Shown: positions 7,879 to 15,941 of the stretch, in pieces
How positions within the stretch are numbered: the first letter of the stretch is position 1
How the letters are laid out: every line of letters begins with the position of its first letter
Notes under the pieces: model-generated
What the model was told of the DNA's origin: nothing
The model's input: the letters and a program-made list of their open reading frames with translations, nothing else
Databases searched by the model: none
Assembly (NCBI RefSeq): GCF_020215705.1
Contig: NZ_JAIWNB010000015.1
Span: 108,592-172,591, forward strand
Direction of reading: 5' to 3'
From: Nonomuraea aurantiaca
GTDB lineage: Bacteria > Actinomycetota > Actinomycetes > Streptosporangiales > Streptosporangiaceae
DNA length: 64,000 nt
Position numbers and translations under genes: made by a program

Positions 7879-8706
7879 TGACGCCTCCTGAGAATCCGTC
7901 TCCATAGTCGAGATATTACTCGTCAGCACGATCGCGTCAAGATATATCGCGTATTCCTGACATCCATGCTGATCGCTCTTGATCACATGCATTGAAGGCG
8001 AAAAGTCCGCATTGAGCGGGAAGCGGCGTCCATTGAGCTACTCAAGGCAATCGCCTATGCCTGGCGATAACGTCCTGCCGACAATCTCGAATCATCCCCA
8101 GAGCGGGGCGGCCTTGCGCCGCCGCTCGCCGCACGTGGCGCGCGACCTCCGGGGTAACGGCCTGCACCGCCCCATGCGATCGATTGCCTCAGCAAGATGA
8201 CACGGCACGTGGATGCCTCAGTTTGGCGAGCCTGCCTCAATCTCGACGAGACAAGCAGGGGGCGGGGCCGGGCGGAGCAGGCCAGGGCGGAGCAGGCCAG
8301 GGTGGAGCAGGCCAGGGTGGAGCAGGCCAGGGTGGAGCAGGCCAGGGTGGAGCAGGCCAGGGTGGAGGCAGGCAAGGACGGAGCGCGACAGGGCGGTCCG
8401 GGGCAGGACGGAGCGGGACAGGCACGCAGGGCGGAGCAGGCAGGCGGGCTAGCGCGGGGCGGAGCAGCGCAGGGCGGAGCGGGGTGGGACAAGTTGAAAT
8501 GGCGCCCCGAGTGCCCAGCCGGTAAAAGTGCAGCTAAGCGTGCGCCGCAGCCCCTCGGGTACGCGTGTTGGATCGGTCCCGTACGGGCGTCACCACTTCT
8601 GCCAAGAATCACGTGAGCAGGAAGCGAGCCACTATAGGCTCGAGTGTCCCTCGACAAGCTCGACAGTCCTCAACCCCGCCAAAGCGACGAAAGTGACAGA
8701 AGATCG
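7879..8706. other. Gene-free spacer between monooxygenase and ispE
   Basis: I find no convincing gene in this 828-bp stretch. It holds the AT-rich probable promoter of the monooxygenase (7885-7970), three CATTGA-containing short repeats near 7990-8040, and the 15-bp tandem array with its degenerate tail (8274 to about 8490). Long frames here are created by the repeats. Confidence 0.7.
8274..8363. repeat. 15-bp tandem repeat, 6 units plus degenerate tail
   Basis: Six near-identical head-to-tail copies of GGAGCAGGCCAGGGT (the first unit ends in C), then increasingly diverged GGAGCRGG-type units to about 8490. The 15-bp length keeps frames open on both strands, which explains the spurious low-complexity readings. 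It lies upstream of ispE. Confidence 0.9.
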
Positions 8707-9609
8707 ATGAGTTCGGTTACCGTACGGGTGCCCGCGAAGGTCAACGTGCAGCTATCCGTCGGACCGCTTCGGGAAGACGGCTATCACGACCTGGTCAACG
8801 TCTTCCACGCCGTATCGATCTTCGATGAAGTGGTCGCCAACGAGTCCGAGTCGATCACCGTCACGGTGGGGGGCAACTGGGCGGACCGGGTCCCGATCGA
8901 TGATCAGAATCTGGCGATCCAGGCCGCGAGAGCCCTGGCCAAGCACGCGGGCCGCACCTATGGCGCCGCGCTGGTGATCCACAAGGCCATCCCCGTGGCC
9001 GGCGGCATGGCCGGGGGGAGCGCGGACGCGGCGGGGGCTCTGGTGGCGTGCAACGAGTTGTGGGGGCTTGGGCTGCCGTTCGACGATCTCATGGAGATCG
9101 CCGGCGACCTGGGTAGTGACGTGCCCTTCTCGATGCTCGGGGGCACGGCAGTGGGGATCGGGCGAGGTGAGCAGCTCAGCGAGTTGCCGACCGGCGGCCG
9201 GTTTCACTGGGTGTTCGCGGTGGCGGAGGGCGGACTGTCGACGGCCGCCGTCTATGCCGAGTGCGACCGGCTCCGTGCCGCGACCGGTGCGGAGACTCCC
9301 TGGCCGCAGCTGAGCGACCCCCTGCTGGAGGCGCTCGGCGCCGGGGACGCTCGCAAGCTGGGCGCGTACCTCACCAACGACCTTCAGCCCGCCGCCCTGA
9401 CACTTCGCCCGCAACTGGCCCGCACTCTCGAAGCCGGTCGCCAGTGCGGCGCGCTCGGCGCGATCGTCTCCGGCTCCGGTCCGACCTGCGCCTTTCTCGC
9501 GACCGACGCCGCCCACGCCGACCGCATGGCCGCCGCCCTCACCACGGCCGGCATCACCCGCACCGCCATCCCCGCCCACGGGCCGGTCGCAGGCGCCGTG
9601 GTGGTCTGA
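8707..9609 (+). CDS. ispE: 4-(cytidine 5'-diphospho)-2-C-methyl-D-erythritol kinase
   Basis: GHMP kinase of the non-mevalonate isoprenoid pathway; it phosphorylates CDP-ME. The 300-aa length is normal. It begins with VRVPAKVNVQLSVG and contains the ATP-binding glycine loop PVAGGMAGGSADAAGAL near residue 98 and the C-terminal GAIVSGSGPTCAF motif. Start ATG 8707 is chosen because family members begin a few residues before VxVxxPAKVN; its Shine-Dalgarno is weak. An in-frame GTG at 8644 is an alternative. It usually neighbours rsmA and an ABC-F gene in actinomycetes; both are in this window but displaced. Confidence 0.93.
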   Translation: MSSVTVRVPAKVNVQLSVGPLREDGYHDLVNVFHAVSIFDEVVANESESITVTVGGNWADRVPIDDQNLAIQAARALAKHAGRTYGAALVIHKAIPVAGGMAGGSADAAGALVACNELWGLGLPFDDLMEIAGDLGSDVPFSMLGGTAVGIGRGEQLSELPTGGRFHWVFAVAEGGLSTAAVYAECDRLRAATGAETPWPQLSDPLLEALGAGDARKLGAYLTNDLQPAALTLRPQLARTLEAGRQCGALGAIVSGSGPTCAFLATDAAHADRMAAALTTAGITRTAIPAHGPVAGAVVV

Positions 9610-10219
9610 CGGCGTTGACGCATTACGCGTCCTAGGGTCCGGGGACGCTATTAGCGGGTGGTGACGCTACGGATCGAGCCGCACGTCAGTGGCGTTGAGC
9701 GGTGGCGAGCCGAGGTAATCTCGCGGCCACGCACGGCTGGACGCTATACGACAGCCCGCCAGGCTCCCGAGATGAAGCGGCCCCCACCGGCAGCCCCACT
9801 GGGTCAGGCGGGGGCGTATGGGGATCTGTCGGCCGGCCGGTTCGTTGATCAGCTCGATCTCGGCGGCCAGGACACCCAGAGCTTCCTCCTCCAGCCTCCG
9901 ATCGGATGTAGGTCACGGGGCTGGTGGGATTGACCTTCTCAGGTCGGAAGCAAGGGACGAGAGCTGATGGGCGACCGCGCGGCCGTGGAGGACTTCGGCC
10001 CGCGCATTGCCGTCAATCTGACCGCTCTCTGTGCCGCGAGGTGCGTGCAGGCACGCGATGGTGTCCCACTGAGTGGTGGATCCACGATCTCGCTGCCTGG
10101 CTTCTACCAGGGATGGTCAGGGCCGAGTGGCCGGGAAACCACACCACTGTGCCCATGCCAGGGCGGTCGGCTGGGCCGCCGCCCTGGTTCTCGTTGTCGT
10201 CAGCCCTCTTCTGTTGTGA
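9610..10219. other. Gene-free spacer after ispE
   Basis: No intact gene is recognised in 610 bp. On the minus strand near 9770-9905 a frame reads RRLEEEALGVLAAEIELINE and continues PAGRQIPIRPRLTQ, with protein-like composition. It has no start, stop or partner that would make a gene and may be a decayed fragment. Nothing else stands out. Confidence 0.5.
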
Positions 10220-11338
10220 TCAGGAGCGTTGGCCGGCCTGGTTCACGATCTTGGCTTCGAGCTGGGCGGTCAGGCCCACCGTGCCCGCCTTGAAGGTCTC
10301 CTTGCTGTCGTCGGCCCACTTGTAGGTCCGGTCCTTCAGCCGCGTTGAGTTGGTGCCCAGGTAGCGGAAGGTCTCCGGGTCCAGGATCAGATAGCTGCGT
10401 ACCTCGGCGTCGGTGAGACTGAATGCCACACCTCGCCGTCCGTCGGCGACGGGCACGTCCTGCGTCACCGTGATGCCCTTGATCGTGGGCAGCGCGCGGA
10501 AGAGCGCGGCCCGTACATCGGGGGCGAGCCACTGCTCGGTGATGAGCTGGTTGATCTCCATGAAGAGCATCCCCGGCGGGACCTGGCCGTTCAGCTCCTG
10601 CGGCCCCCGGTGGTCTTCGTCGAGGATGGCCGCCTCGATCTTGGCAATCACCCCGGCCGAGGTGACAGGGGGCTTGGCCAGCTCGGTGGGGTTCATGATC
10701 GCACTGCCCTGGAACATCAACTTGCCGCCCTGATACCAGGCCGACCGCTTGCCGTCCACGCTGGTCCACCGTTCCCAGGTGTCGCGCCGGTCTCGGTCGA
10801 CGTCTCCTTCGACGCCGGTAAGCTGCAGTTCCTTGGTGTAGAGCCACTGGCCGGGACCTGGCGTCGGCGTGGGATCGTTCTCGGCCGCGCGGGCGGCGCG
10901 CTCGCCCAGCTCGGCCACGCTGGCCACCGGTGCCATGTCCGGCTGGTCCCTGAGCGTCACGACGGTCCCGCCGACGACCAGGGCCAGCGCCGCGGCCACC
11001 GCGACCCGCCGGCCGAGCCTTCTCGCGCGGGTCGCGGTCGGCTTCCCTACGGTCCTCGGCCCGTGGATCGCCGTCACCGGCTGTGTGGCCTCAGGCCCGT
11101 GGATCGCCGTCACCGGCTGTGTGGCCTCAGGCCCGTGGATCGCCGTCACCGGCTGGGTGGCCCAAAGCCCGTGGATCGCCGTCACCAGTCGTGCGGCCCA
11201 TGGCTCCTGGTTCGCCGTCACCGGCTGTACGGCCCCTGGCTCGCGGATCGCCGTCATCAGCCGGGCCCTGGCCGCATCTGCGGCTTCGACGGTCATCGCC
11301 GGGGTGGTGTTCCGGCGAAACTCCTTGATCGCGTTCAT
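10220..11338 (-). CDS. CU044_5270 family membrane protein, sigma-factor partner
   Basis: A 372-aa protein with a cytoplasmic N-terminal region, one membrane helix near residues 111-128 (VAVAAALALVVGGTVV) and a roughly 240-residue extracytoplasmic domain. This layout, immediately downstream of an ECF sigma gene, matches the CU044_5270 family of actinomycetes, which plausibly acts as an anti-sigma or sensor partner; the family name is from recognition, the role is inference. ATG 11338 overlaps the sigma stop by one base (TGATG), indicating translational coupling. Residues 38-97 are five 12-residue repeats (QPVTAIHGPEAT type) between the N-terminus and the membrane helix, which is unusual. Confidence 0.8.
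   Translation of the reverse strand: MNAIKEFRRNTTPAMTVEAADAARARLMTAIREPGAVQPVTANQEPWAARLVTAIHGLWATQPVTAIHGPEATQPVTAIHGPEATQPVTAIHGPRTVGKPTATRARRLGRRVAVAAALALVVGGTVVTLRDQPDMAPVASVAELGERAARAAENDPTPTPGPGQWLYTKELQLTGVEGDVDRDRRDTWERWTSVDGKRSAWYQGGKLMFQGSAIMNPTELAKPPVTSAGVIAKIEAAILDEDHRGPQELNGQVPPGMLFMEINQLITEQWLAPDVRAALFRALPTIKGITVTQDVPVADGRRGVAFSLTDAEVRSYLILDPETFRYLGTNSTRLKDRTYKWADDSKETFKAGTVGLTAQLEAKIVNQAGQRS
11048..11227 (-). repeat. 36-bp coding tandem repeats, 5 units
   Basis: Five 36-bp units encode 12-residue repeats inside the N-terminal cytoplasmic part of the CU044_5270-type protein. The central two are almost identical and the outer ones diverged, so the number of units may vary between strains. 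Confidence 0.85.
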
Positions 11339-11901
11339 CACAGCTCCTCGTCCCCGAGCACGTTCCTGGCCTTCTTCCGCGCCCGGTGCAGCCGTGACCG
11401 TACGGTCCCCACCGAGATGTCCAGCGCCCGCGCCACCTCCTCGTACGACATGTCCTCCCATGCCACCAGCAGTAGTACGTCCCGATGCCCGCGTGGCAAC
11501 GCCGCCAGCGCCCCCGCCAGCTCACGATCCCTGCCCTGCGCCGTCACCCGGCGTGTCACGGTGTCGGCCAGCGCCTCAGGCAGAGGGTCCACCCCTGTAC
11601 GACTCAGCGCCCGCAGCAGTCGCTCCTCCTGCCGCCGATGTCTGGCGATCAATGTGGTGGCGATGCCGTACAGCCACGGCCTGGCCAGTGCGAACGACGT
11701 GTCGTACGTCCCGCGCCTGCGGAAGGCCGCCAGGAACGTCTCGGCTACGATGTCGTCGGCGGCCTGCGTGCCGAGCCGCCGCGCCGCGTACAGGTGGATC
11801 TGCTTGGCGTAGCGGTCGAAAAGCGCGGCGAACTGCTCTGGGTCGTGCGCCGATCGACGGATCAGTTCTCCGTCGTCGATCTCGACGGTCTCAGCACTCA
11901 A
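11338..11901 (-). CDS. ECF-type RNA polymerase sigma factor
   Basis: A 187-aa sigma-70 family factor. Region 2 contains FDRYAKQIHLYAARRLG followed by AADDIVAETFLAAFRRR; region 4 contains LPRGHRDVLLLVAWEDMSYEEVARALDIS with the recognition helix VGTVRSRLHRARK. TTG 11901 is chosen because GGAGGAGAG lies just upstream; the open frame extends to 12009 without a better signal. It is co-transcribed with the membrane partner downstream (one-base overlap). There is no classical zinc-binding anti-sigma, so control is probably through that partner. Confidence 0.88.
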   Translation of the reverse strand: MSAETVEIDDGELIRRSAHDPEQFAALFDRYAKQIHLYAARRLGTQAADDIVAETFLAAFRRRGTYDTSFALARPWLYGIATTLIARHRRQEERLLRALSRTGVDPLPEALADTVTRRVTAQGRDRELAGALAALPRGHRDVLLLVAWEDMSYEEVARALDISVGTVRSRLHRARKKARNVLGDEEL

Positions 11902-12182
11902 CGCCTCTCCTCCGTGAGTAGGTATTTCACCGTGCTGTCTCCCGGAGGGCGTCACCGAGTTCCCAAGAGTCGTGAGGCGGCGGAGAATGCGACGTCGCCC
12001 GCAGCTCATGGCGATGTTCGGTCGGCCGAGTTCAGTCGGTCGATCAGGAGAGTCGATCAGTGACCGGCACTATCAGTGCATTAGGGCTGGGGTTTCGGTT
12101 GCTGCGCCGGTCGGATGGTGAGGGTGAGGCCGGATTGGTGTCGTCACCACAGCGCCTTCGAGGCCGATACCCTGGTAGGGCC

Positions 12183-13982
12183 ATGAATCTGGTAAATCTC
12201 GAGTCTGTTTCCCATGCCTACGGGCCCAAACCGCTGCTCAACGACGTCTCCCTCGGGGTCGAGGTCGGCGAGCGCATAGGTGTCGTCGGACGTAACGGCG
12301 GCGGCAAGACCACGCTGCTGTCGGTGATCGCGGCAGAGGTACGCCCGGACAGCGGCCGGGTCACCCATACCCGGGGGCTGCGGGTGGGCGTGCTGTCGCA
12401 GCATGACGCGCTCGATCCGGCGATGCCCATCCGGGAGATCGTGCTGGGTGAGAAGGCCGAGCACGAGTGGGCGGGGGATCAGGGCGTCCGCGAGATTCTC
12501 GGCAATCTCATCGGTGATCTCGATCTCGACGCCAAGGCGGGGGATCTGTCCGGTGGCGAGCGTCGGCGCACCGCGCTGGCCCAGCTGCTCATCGACGAGC
12601 ACGACCTGATCATGCTCGACGAGCCGACGAACCATCTCGACATCGAGGCCATCGCCTGGCTGGCCGGTCATCTGGCCGGACGCAAGAGCGCGCTGGTGGT
12701 CGTGACGCACGACCGGTGGTTCCTCGACGCGGTCTCCACCAGGACGTGGGAGGTCGTGGACGGGCGGGTCGAGCGGTATGAGGGCGGTTACGCCGCGTAC
12801 GTGCTCGCGAAGGCGGAGCGGGCGCGCATCGCCCAGGCCGCCGAGGAACGCCGCCAGAACCTTATGCGCAAGGAGATCGCCTGGCTGCGGCGCGGCCCGC
12901 CCGCTCGCACGTCGAAGCCGAAGTTCCGGGTGGAGGCCGCGCAGGCGCTGATCGCCGACGAGCCGCCGGCGCGGGAGAGCGTGGAACTGCTGAGGTTCGC
13001 GGCGGTCCGGCTCGGCAAGACCGTCTACGACCTCGAAGACGTCACCCTGCACGCCGGTGGCCCCGGCAGTGGGCCGCTGGTGCTCGACGAGTGCACCTGG
13101 CAGTTCGGGCCGGGCGACCGGGTCGGGCTGATCGGGGTCAACGGCTCCGGCAAGTCGTCCGTGCTCCGGCTGCTCGCCGACACGGTCCAGCAGGACTCCG
13201 GGCGGATGATCAGGGGCAAGACGGTACGCCTGGCACACCTGTCGCAGGAGCTGGCCGAGCTCGACCCCACCCGCCGGGTGCTGGAGACGGTCGAGGAGAT
13301 CCGCAAGTACATCCAGGTCGGCAAGAAGGAGTGGTCCGCCTCCCAGCTGCTCGAACGCCTGGGCTTCAAGGGCGAGGCGCAGTGGAAGGTCGTCGGCGAC
13401 CTGTCGGGTGGCGAGCGGCGGCGGCTGCAGCTGCTCAGACTCCTCATGGATGACCCCAACGTGCTGCTGCTCGACGAGCCGACCAACGATCTCGACATCG
13501 AGACGCTGAACGAGCTCGAAGACCTTCTCGACGGCTGGCCCGGCACCCTCATCCTGGTGAGCCACGACCGCTACTTCCTCGAACGTGTCACGGACAAGTG
13601 TGTGGCGCTCCTGGGCAACGGCAAGCTCTCCTTCCTTCCGGGAGGCGTGGACGAATACCTGGCCCGCCGAGCCCAAGGCACCGCCCTGACGGCGCGAACG
13701 ACCTCACCCCAGTCGGCGGCCCCCGCACCGATCCAGCCCGCAGCCCCTCAGGAGGGCATGTCGGCCAAGGAAGAACGCGAGCTGCGCAAGGAGCTCAACC
13801 GCCTCGAACGCCAGCTCGACCGGCTGGGCGACCAGGAAGCCAAGCTCCACGCCGCCATGGCGGACGCGGCCAGCGACTACGCCAAACTGGGCTCCCTGGA
13901 CGCCCAGCTCAGGGACGTTCTCGACCAGAAGGACGCAGTCGAGGCCGAGTGGCTCGAACTCGCCGACCGCCTGAGCGACTGA
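12183..13982 (+). CDS. ABC-F family ATPase
   Basis: A 599-aa soluble protein with two ABC domains and no membrane segments, as in ABC-F translation factors and antibiotic-resistance proteins. The first Walker A is GRNGGGKTT (residues 36-44), with LSGGERRR near 122 and LDEPTNHLD; the second Walker A is GVNGSGKSS near 319, with LSGGERRR near 407 and LDEPTNDLD. A basic linker (KEIAWLRRGPPARTSKPKFR) lies between the domains and the C-terminal 80 residues form a charged coiled coil. It probably acts on the ribosome like Uup or EttA. ATG 12183 fits the family N-terminus. It normally neighbours ispE in actinomycetes. Confidence 0.92.
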   Translation: MNLVNLESVSHAYGPKPLLNDVSLGVEVGERIGVVGRNGGGKTTLLSVIAAEVRPDSGRVTHTRGLRVGVLSQHDALDPAMPIREIVLGEKAEHEWAGDQGVREILGNLIGDLDLDAKAGDLSGGERRRTALAQLLIDEHDLIMLDEPTNHLDIEAIAWLAGHLAGRKSALVVVTHDRWFLDAVSTRTWEVVDGRVERYEGGYAAYVLAKAERARIAQAAEERRQNLMRKEIAWLRRGPPARTSKPKFRVEAAQALIADEPPARESVELLRFAAVRLGKTVYDLEDVTLHAGGPGSGPLVLDECTWQFGPGDRVGLIGVNGSGKSSVLRLLADTVQQDSGRMIRGKTVRLAHLSQELAELDPTRRVLETVEEIRKYIQVGKKEWSASQLLERLGFKGEAQWKVVGDLSGGERRRLQLLRLLMDDPNVLLLDEPTNDLDIETLNELEDLLDGWPGTLILVSHDRYFLERVTDKCVALLGNGKLSFLPGGVDEYLARRAQGTALTARTTSPQSAAPAPIQPAAPQEGMSAKEERELRKELNRLERQLDRLGDQEAKLHAAMADAASDYAKLGSLDAQLRDVLDQKDAVEAEWLELADRLSD

Positions 13983-14176
13983 CCGCCTGACTCGGGAGAC
14001 GGCCAAGGACGATCCGAAGAAGGCGGCCAAGGACGAGTCGTCACGGCGAGCAGCCCGTGAGCCTTCACGACCGGCGCTTGACGGTCGCCCGCCCGCGACG
14101 GCGGGGCGGGCAACCCATGCGAAGCCGTACAGGAAAAGAGGTTGTCAAAAGCGGCGGCCTCGAACGCGACGCGGCG

Positions 14177-14677
14177 TCAGGAATCGAACGGCGTGAGGAG
14201 GGTGCGGAGCAGGGCGGAGAGGGTGCGTTGGTCGGTCAGCGGCAGGCCGGCGAGGAGGTCGTGCTCGCGCCGCAGCAGCCCGGCGAACGCCGCGTCCACC
14301 CGCGCCAGCCCGCTCTCCGTCAGCGACACCAGCACCCCTCGCCGATCCTCCGGGTCCGGCCGGCGCCGCACCAGGCCCGCCTGGGCGAGCCGGTCGATGC
14401 GGTTCGTCATCGTGCCCGACGTGACCAGGGTGGCCCGGATCAGGGCTCCGGGACTCAGCTCGTACGGCTTGCCCGCGCGCCGCAGCGCCGTCAGCACGTC
14501 GAACTCCCAGGGCTCCAGAGCGTGCTCGGCGAACGCCGCCCGCCTGGCCCGGTCGAGATGCTTGGCCAGCCGCGACACCCGCGACAGCACCTGGAGGGGC
14601 TCGACGTCGAGGTCCGGACGCTCTGCCCGCCAGGCCGCCACCAGCCGGTCGACCTCGTCCTGCGGCTCCTCGTTCAT
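14177..14677 (-). CDS. tamR: MarR family regulator, probable TamR
   Basis: A 166-aa winged-helix regulator with TLVTSGTMTNRIDRLAQAGL (recognition helix) and the wing RRPDPEDRRGVLVSLTESG. It is transcribed divergently from a trans-aconitate methyltransferase-like gene, the same arrangement as TamR/Tam of Streptomyces, where trans-aconitate and citrate relieve repression. Two inverted repeats fill the intergenic region. Start ATG 14677 has GAGGCGG upstream. The assignment rests on the regulator family plus its neighbour. Confidence 0.82.
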   Translation of the reverse strand: MNEEPQDEVDRLVAAWRAERPDLDVEPLQVLSRVSRLAKHLDRARRAAFAEHALEPWEFDVLTALRRAGKPYELSPGALIRATLVTSGTMTNRIDRLAQAGLVRRRPDPEDRRGVLVSLTESGLARVDAAFAGLLRREHDLLAGLPLTDQRTLSALLRTLLTPFDS

Positions 14678-14752
14678 GACACCGCCTCGCCATGAGATCG
14701 CCGGGTCGGGGGGAGCGCATCCTGCGTCATGGTCAGAGTGTACTGTCTTGAC

Positions 14753-14772
14753 ATCGAGATACATATCTCGAT
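14753..14772. promoter_or_regulatory. Probable TamR operator 1 (8-4-8 inverted repeat)
   Basis: Perfect inverted repeat ATCGAGAT-ACAT-ATCTCGAT midway between the divergent tamR and tam genes. Arm length and position fit a MarR dimer site covering both promoters. Confidence 0.8.
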
Positions 14773-14778
14773 ATCAAT

Positions 14779-14798
14779 TATCTCTATGTCGAGAGATA
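14779..14798. promoter_or_regulatory. Probable TamR operator 2 overlapping the tam start codon
   Basis: Inverted repeat TATCTCT-ATGTCG-AGAGATA (7-6-7), related to operator 1 by the ATCTC/GAGAT cores. Its spacer contains the tam ATG (14786-14788), so a bound regulator would cover the translation start and the +1 region. Confidence 0.7.
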
Positions 14799-15556
14799 TC
14801 TGGGATCCCACCATATACGCCAGGTACGCCGACGAGCGAGCACGCCCGTTCTTCGAGCTGACCGCCAGGATCGGTGCCGACAGCCCTGATTATGTCGTGG
14901 ACGCCGGCTGTGGCACCGGCGAACTCACCCTCGAACTCGCCCGCCGCTGGCCCCAGGCTACCGTGGAGGGCTTCGACGCCTCCCCGGCCATGATCACGGA
15001 GGCTCGCCGGCACCAGCAGCAGCGGTTCACGGTCGCCGATGTCACGACATGGCGGCCCGACCGGCCGGTGGACGTGCTGGTGTCCAACGCCGTCCTGCAA
15101 TGGGTGCCCGCGCATCGCGACGTGCTGGAGCACTGGGTCGACGCGCTGAGCCCCGGCGGCTGGCTGGCCTTCCAGGTGCCCGGCAACTTCAACGCCCCCA
15201 GCCACGTGGCGATCCGCGAGCTCTGCGCCGCGCCCGCGTGGTCCGATCGGCTCGGCGACCTCAACCGGGGCATTCCGGTGGACGACCCCATCGACTACGT
15301 CGACTTCCTGAGCGGCTGCCGGGTCGACGCCTGGGAGACGACATACGTCCATCTCCTCCAGAGCGACAACGGCGACAACGCGGTACTGAACTGGATCTCC
15401 GGCACCGCCTTGCGCCCGGTCTTCGACCGGCTGGACCCCGACGAGCAGAAGAAGTTCACGGCCGAGCTGGGGGCGCGGCTCGACGAGGTCTATCCGGCCA
15501 GGCCGTACGGGACGCCGTTCCCGTTCCGGCGCGTCTTCGTGGTGGCCCAGAAATGA
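14786..15556 (+). CDS. tam: Trans-aconitate 2-methyltransferase-like protein
   Basis: A 256-aa class I SAM-dependent methyltransferase. It begins WDPTIYARYADERARPFFEL, then has the SAM-binding motif VVDAGCGTGELTLEL near residues 36-50 and VLVSNAVLQWVPAHRDVLEH near 95, both typical of Tam. Tam methylates trans-aconitate, an inhibitor of aconitase. No Shine-Dalgarno precedes ATG 14786; the upstream DNA is AT-rich operator, so the mRNA is probably leaderless. The stop overlaps the next gene (ATGA). Confidence 0.85.
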   Translation: MSRDIWDPTIYARYADERARPFFELTARIGADSPDYVVDAGCGTGELTLELARRWPQATVEGFDASPAMITEARRHQQQRFTVADVTTWRPDRPVDVLVSNAVLQWVPAHRDVLEHWVDALSPGGWLAFQVPGNFNAPSHVAIRELCAAPAWSDRLGDLNRGIPVDDPIDYVDFLSGCRVDAWETTYVHLLQSDNGDNAVLNWISGTALRPVFDRLDPDEQKKFTAELGARLDEVYPARPYGTPFPFRRVFVVAQK

Positions 15557-15888
15557 TCACCGGCCTGCACCACGTCCAGCTCGCCGCGCCCGCGGGGAGC
15601 GAGCCGTTGTTGAGGGAGTTCTACGGCGGAGTACTCGGGCTCCAGGAGGTGCCAAAGCCGCCTGAACTCGCCAAACGTGGCGGCGTCTGGTTTCGTGGCC
15701 GAGGGGTGGAGGTGCATCTCGGCATCGAGGACGGCTTTCGGCCGGCCAGGAAGGCGCACCCGGCGTTCCTGGTGGACGACCTCACCGCCTACAGCACCGA
15801 ACCGCCCGACGACCTGCTCCCCGGCTACCGCCGGATCTACCTCATGGACCCCGTGGGGAACAGAATCGAGCTCCTCCAAGGCGTGTGA
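15553..15888 (+). CDS. VOC/glyoxalase superfamily protein
   Basis: A 111-aa single-unit vicinal oxygen chelate fold. It opens with ITGLHHVQLAAPAGSE (metal-ligand His region) and ends with RRIYLMDPVGNRIELLQ (the Glu ligand region). ATGA overlap with tam shows translational coupling, so it belongs to the TamR-controlled operon. The substrate is unknown; it may be a dioxygenase, an isomerase or a binding protein. Confidence 0.85.
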   Translation: MITGLHHVQLAAPAGSEPLLREFYGGVLGLQEVPKPPELAKRGGVWFRGRGVEVHLGIEDGFRPARKAHPAFLVDDLTAYSTEPPDDLLPGYRRIYLMDPVGNRIELLQGV

Positions 15889-15941
15889 AGTTCGTCCAGC
15901 GGTGGCATGATTGTCCAAATCGGCCAAGGCTATGAGGTGCT

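Noticed and set aside
8197..8616. Overlapping low-complexity frames at the 15-bp array
   Set aside because: They come entirely from a repeat unit divisible by three and appear on both strands.
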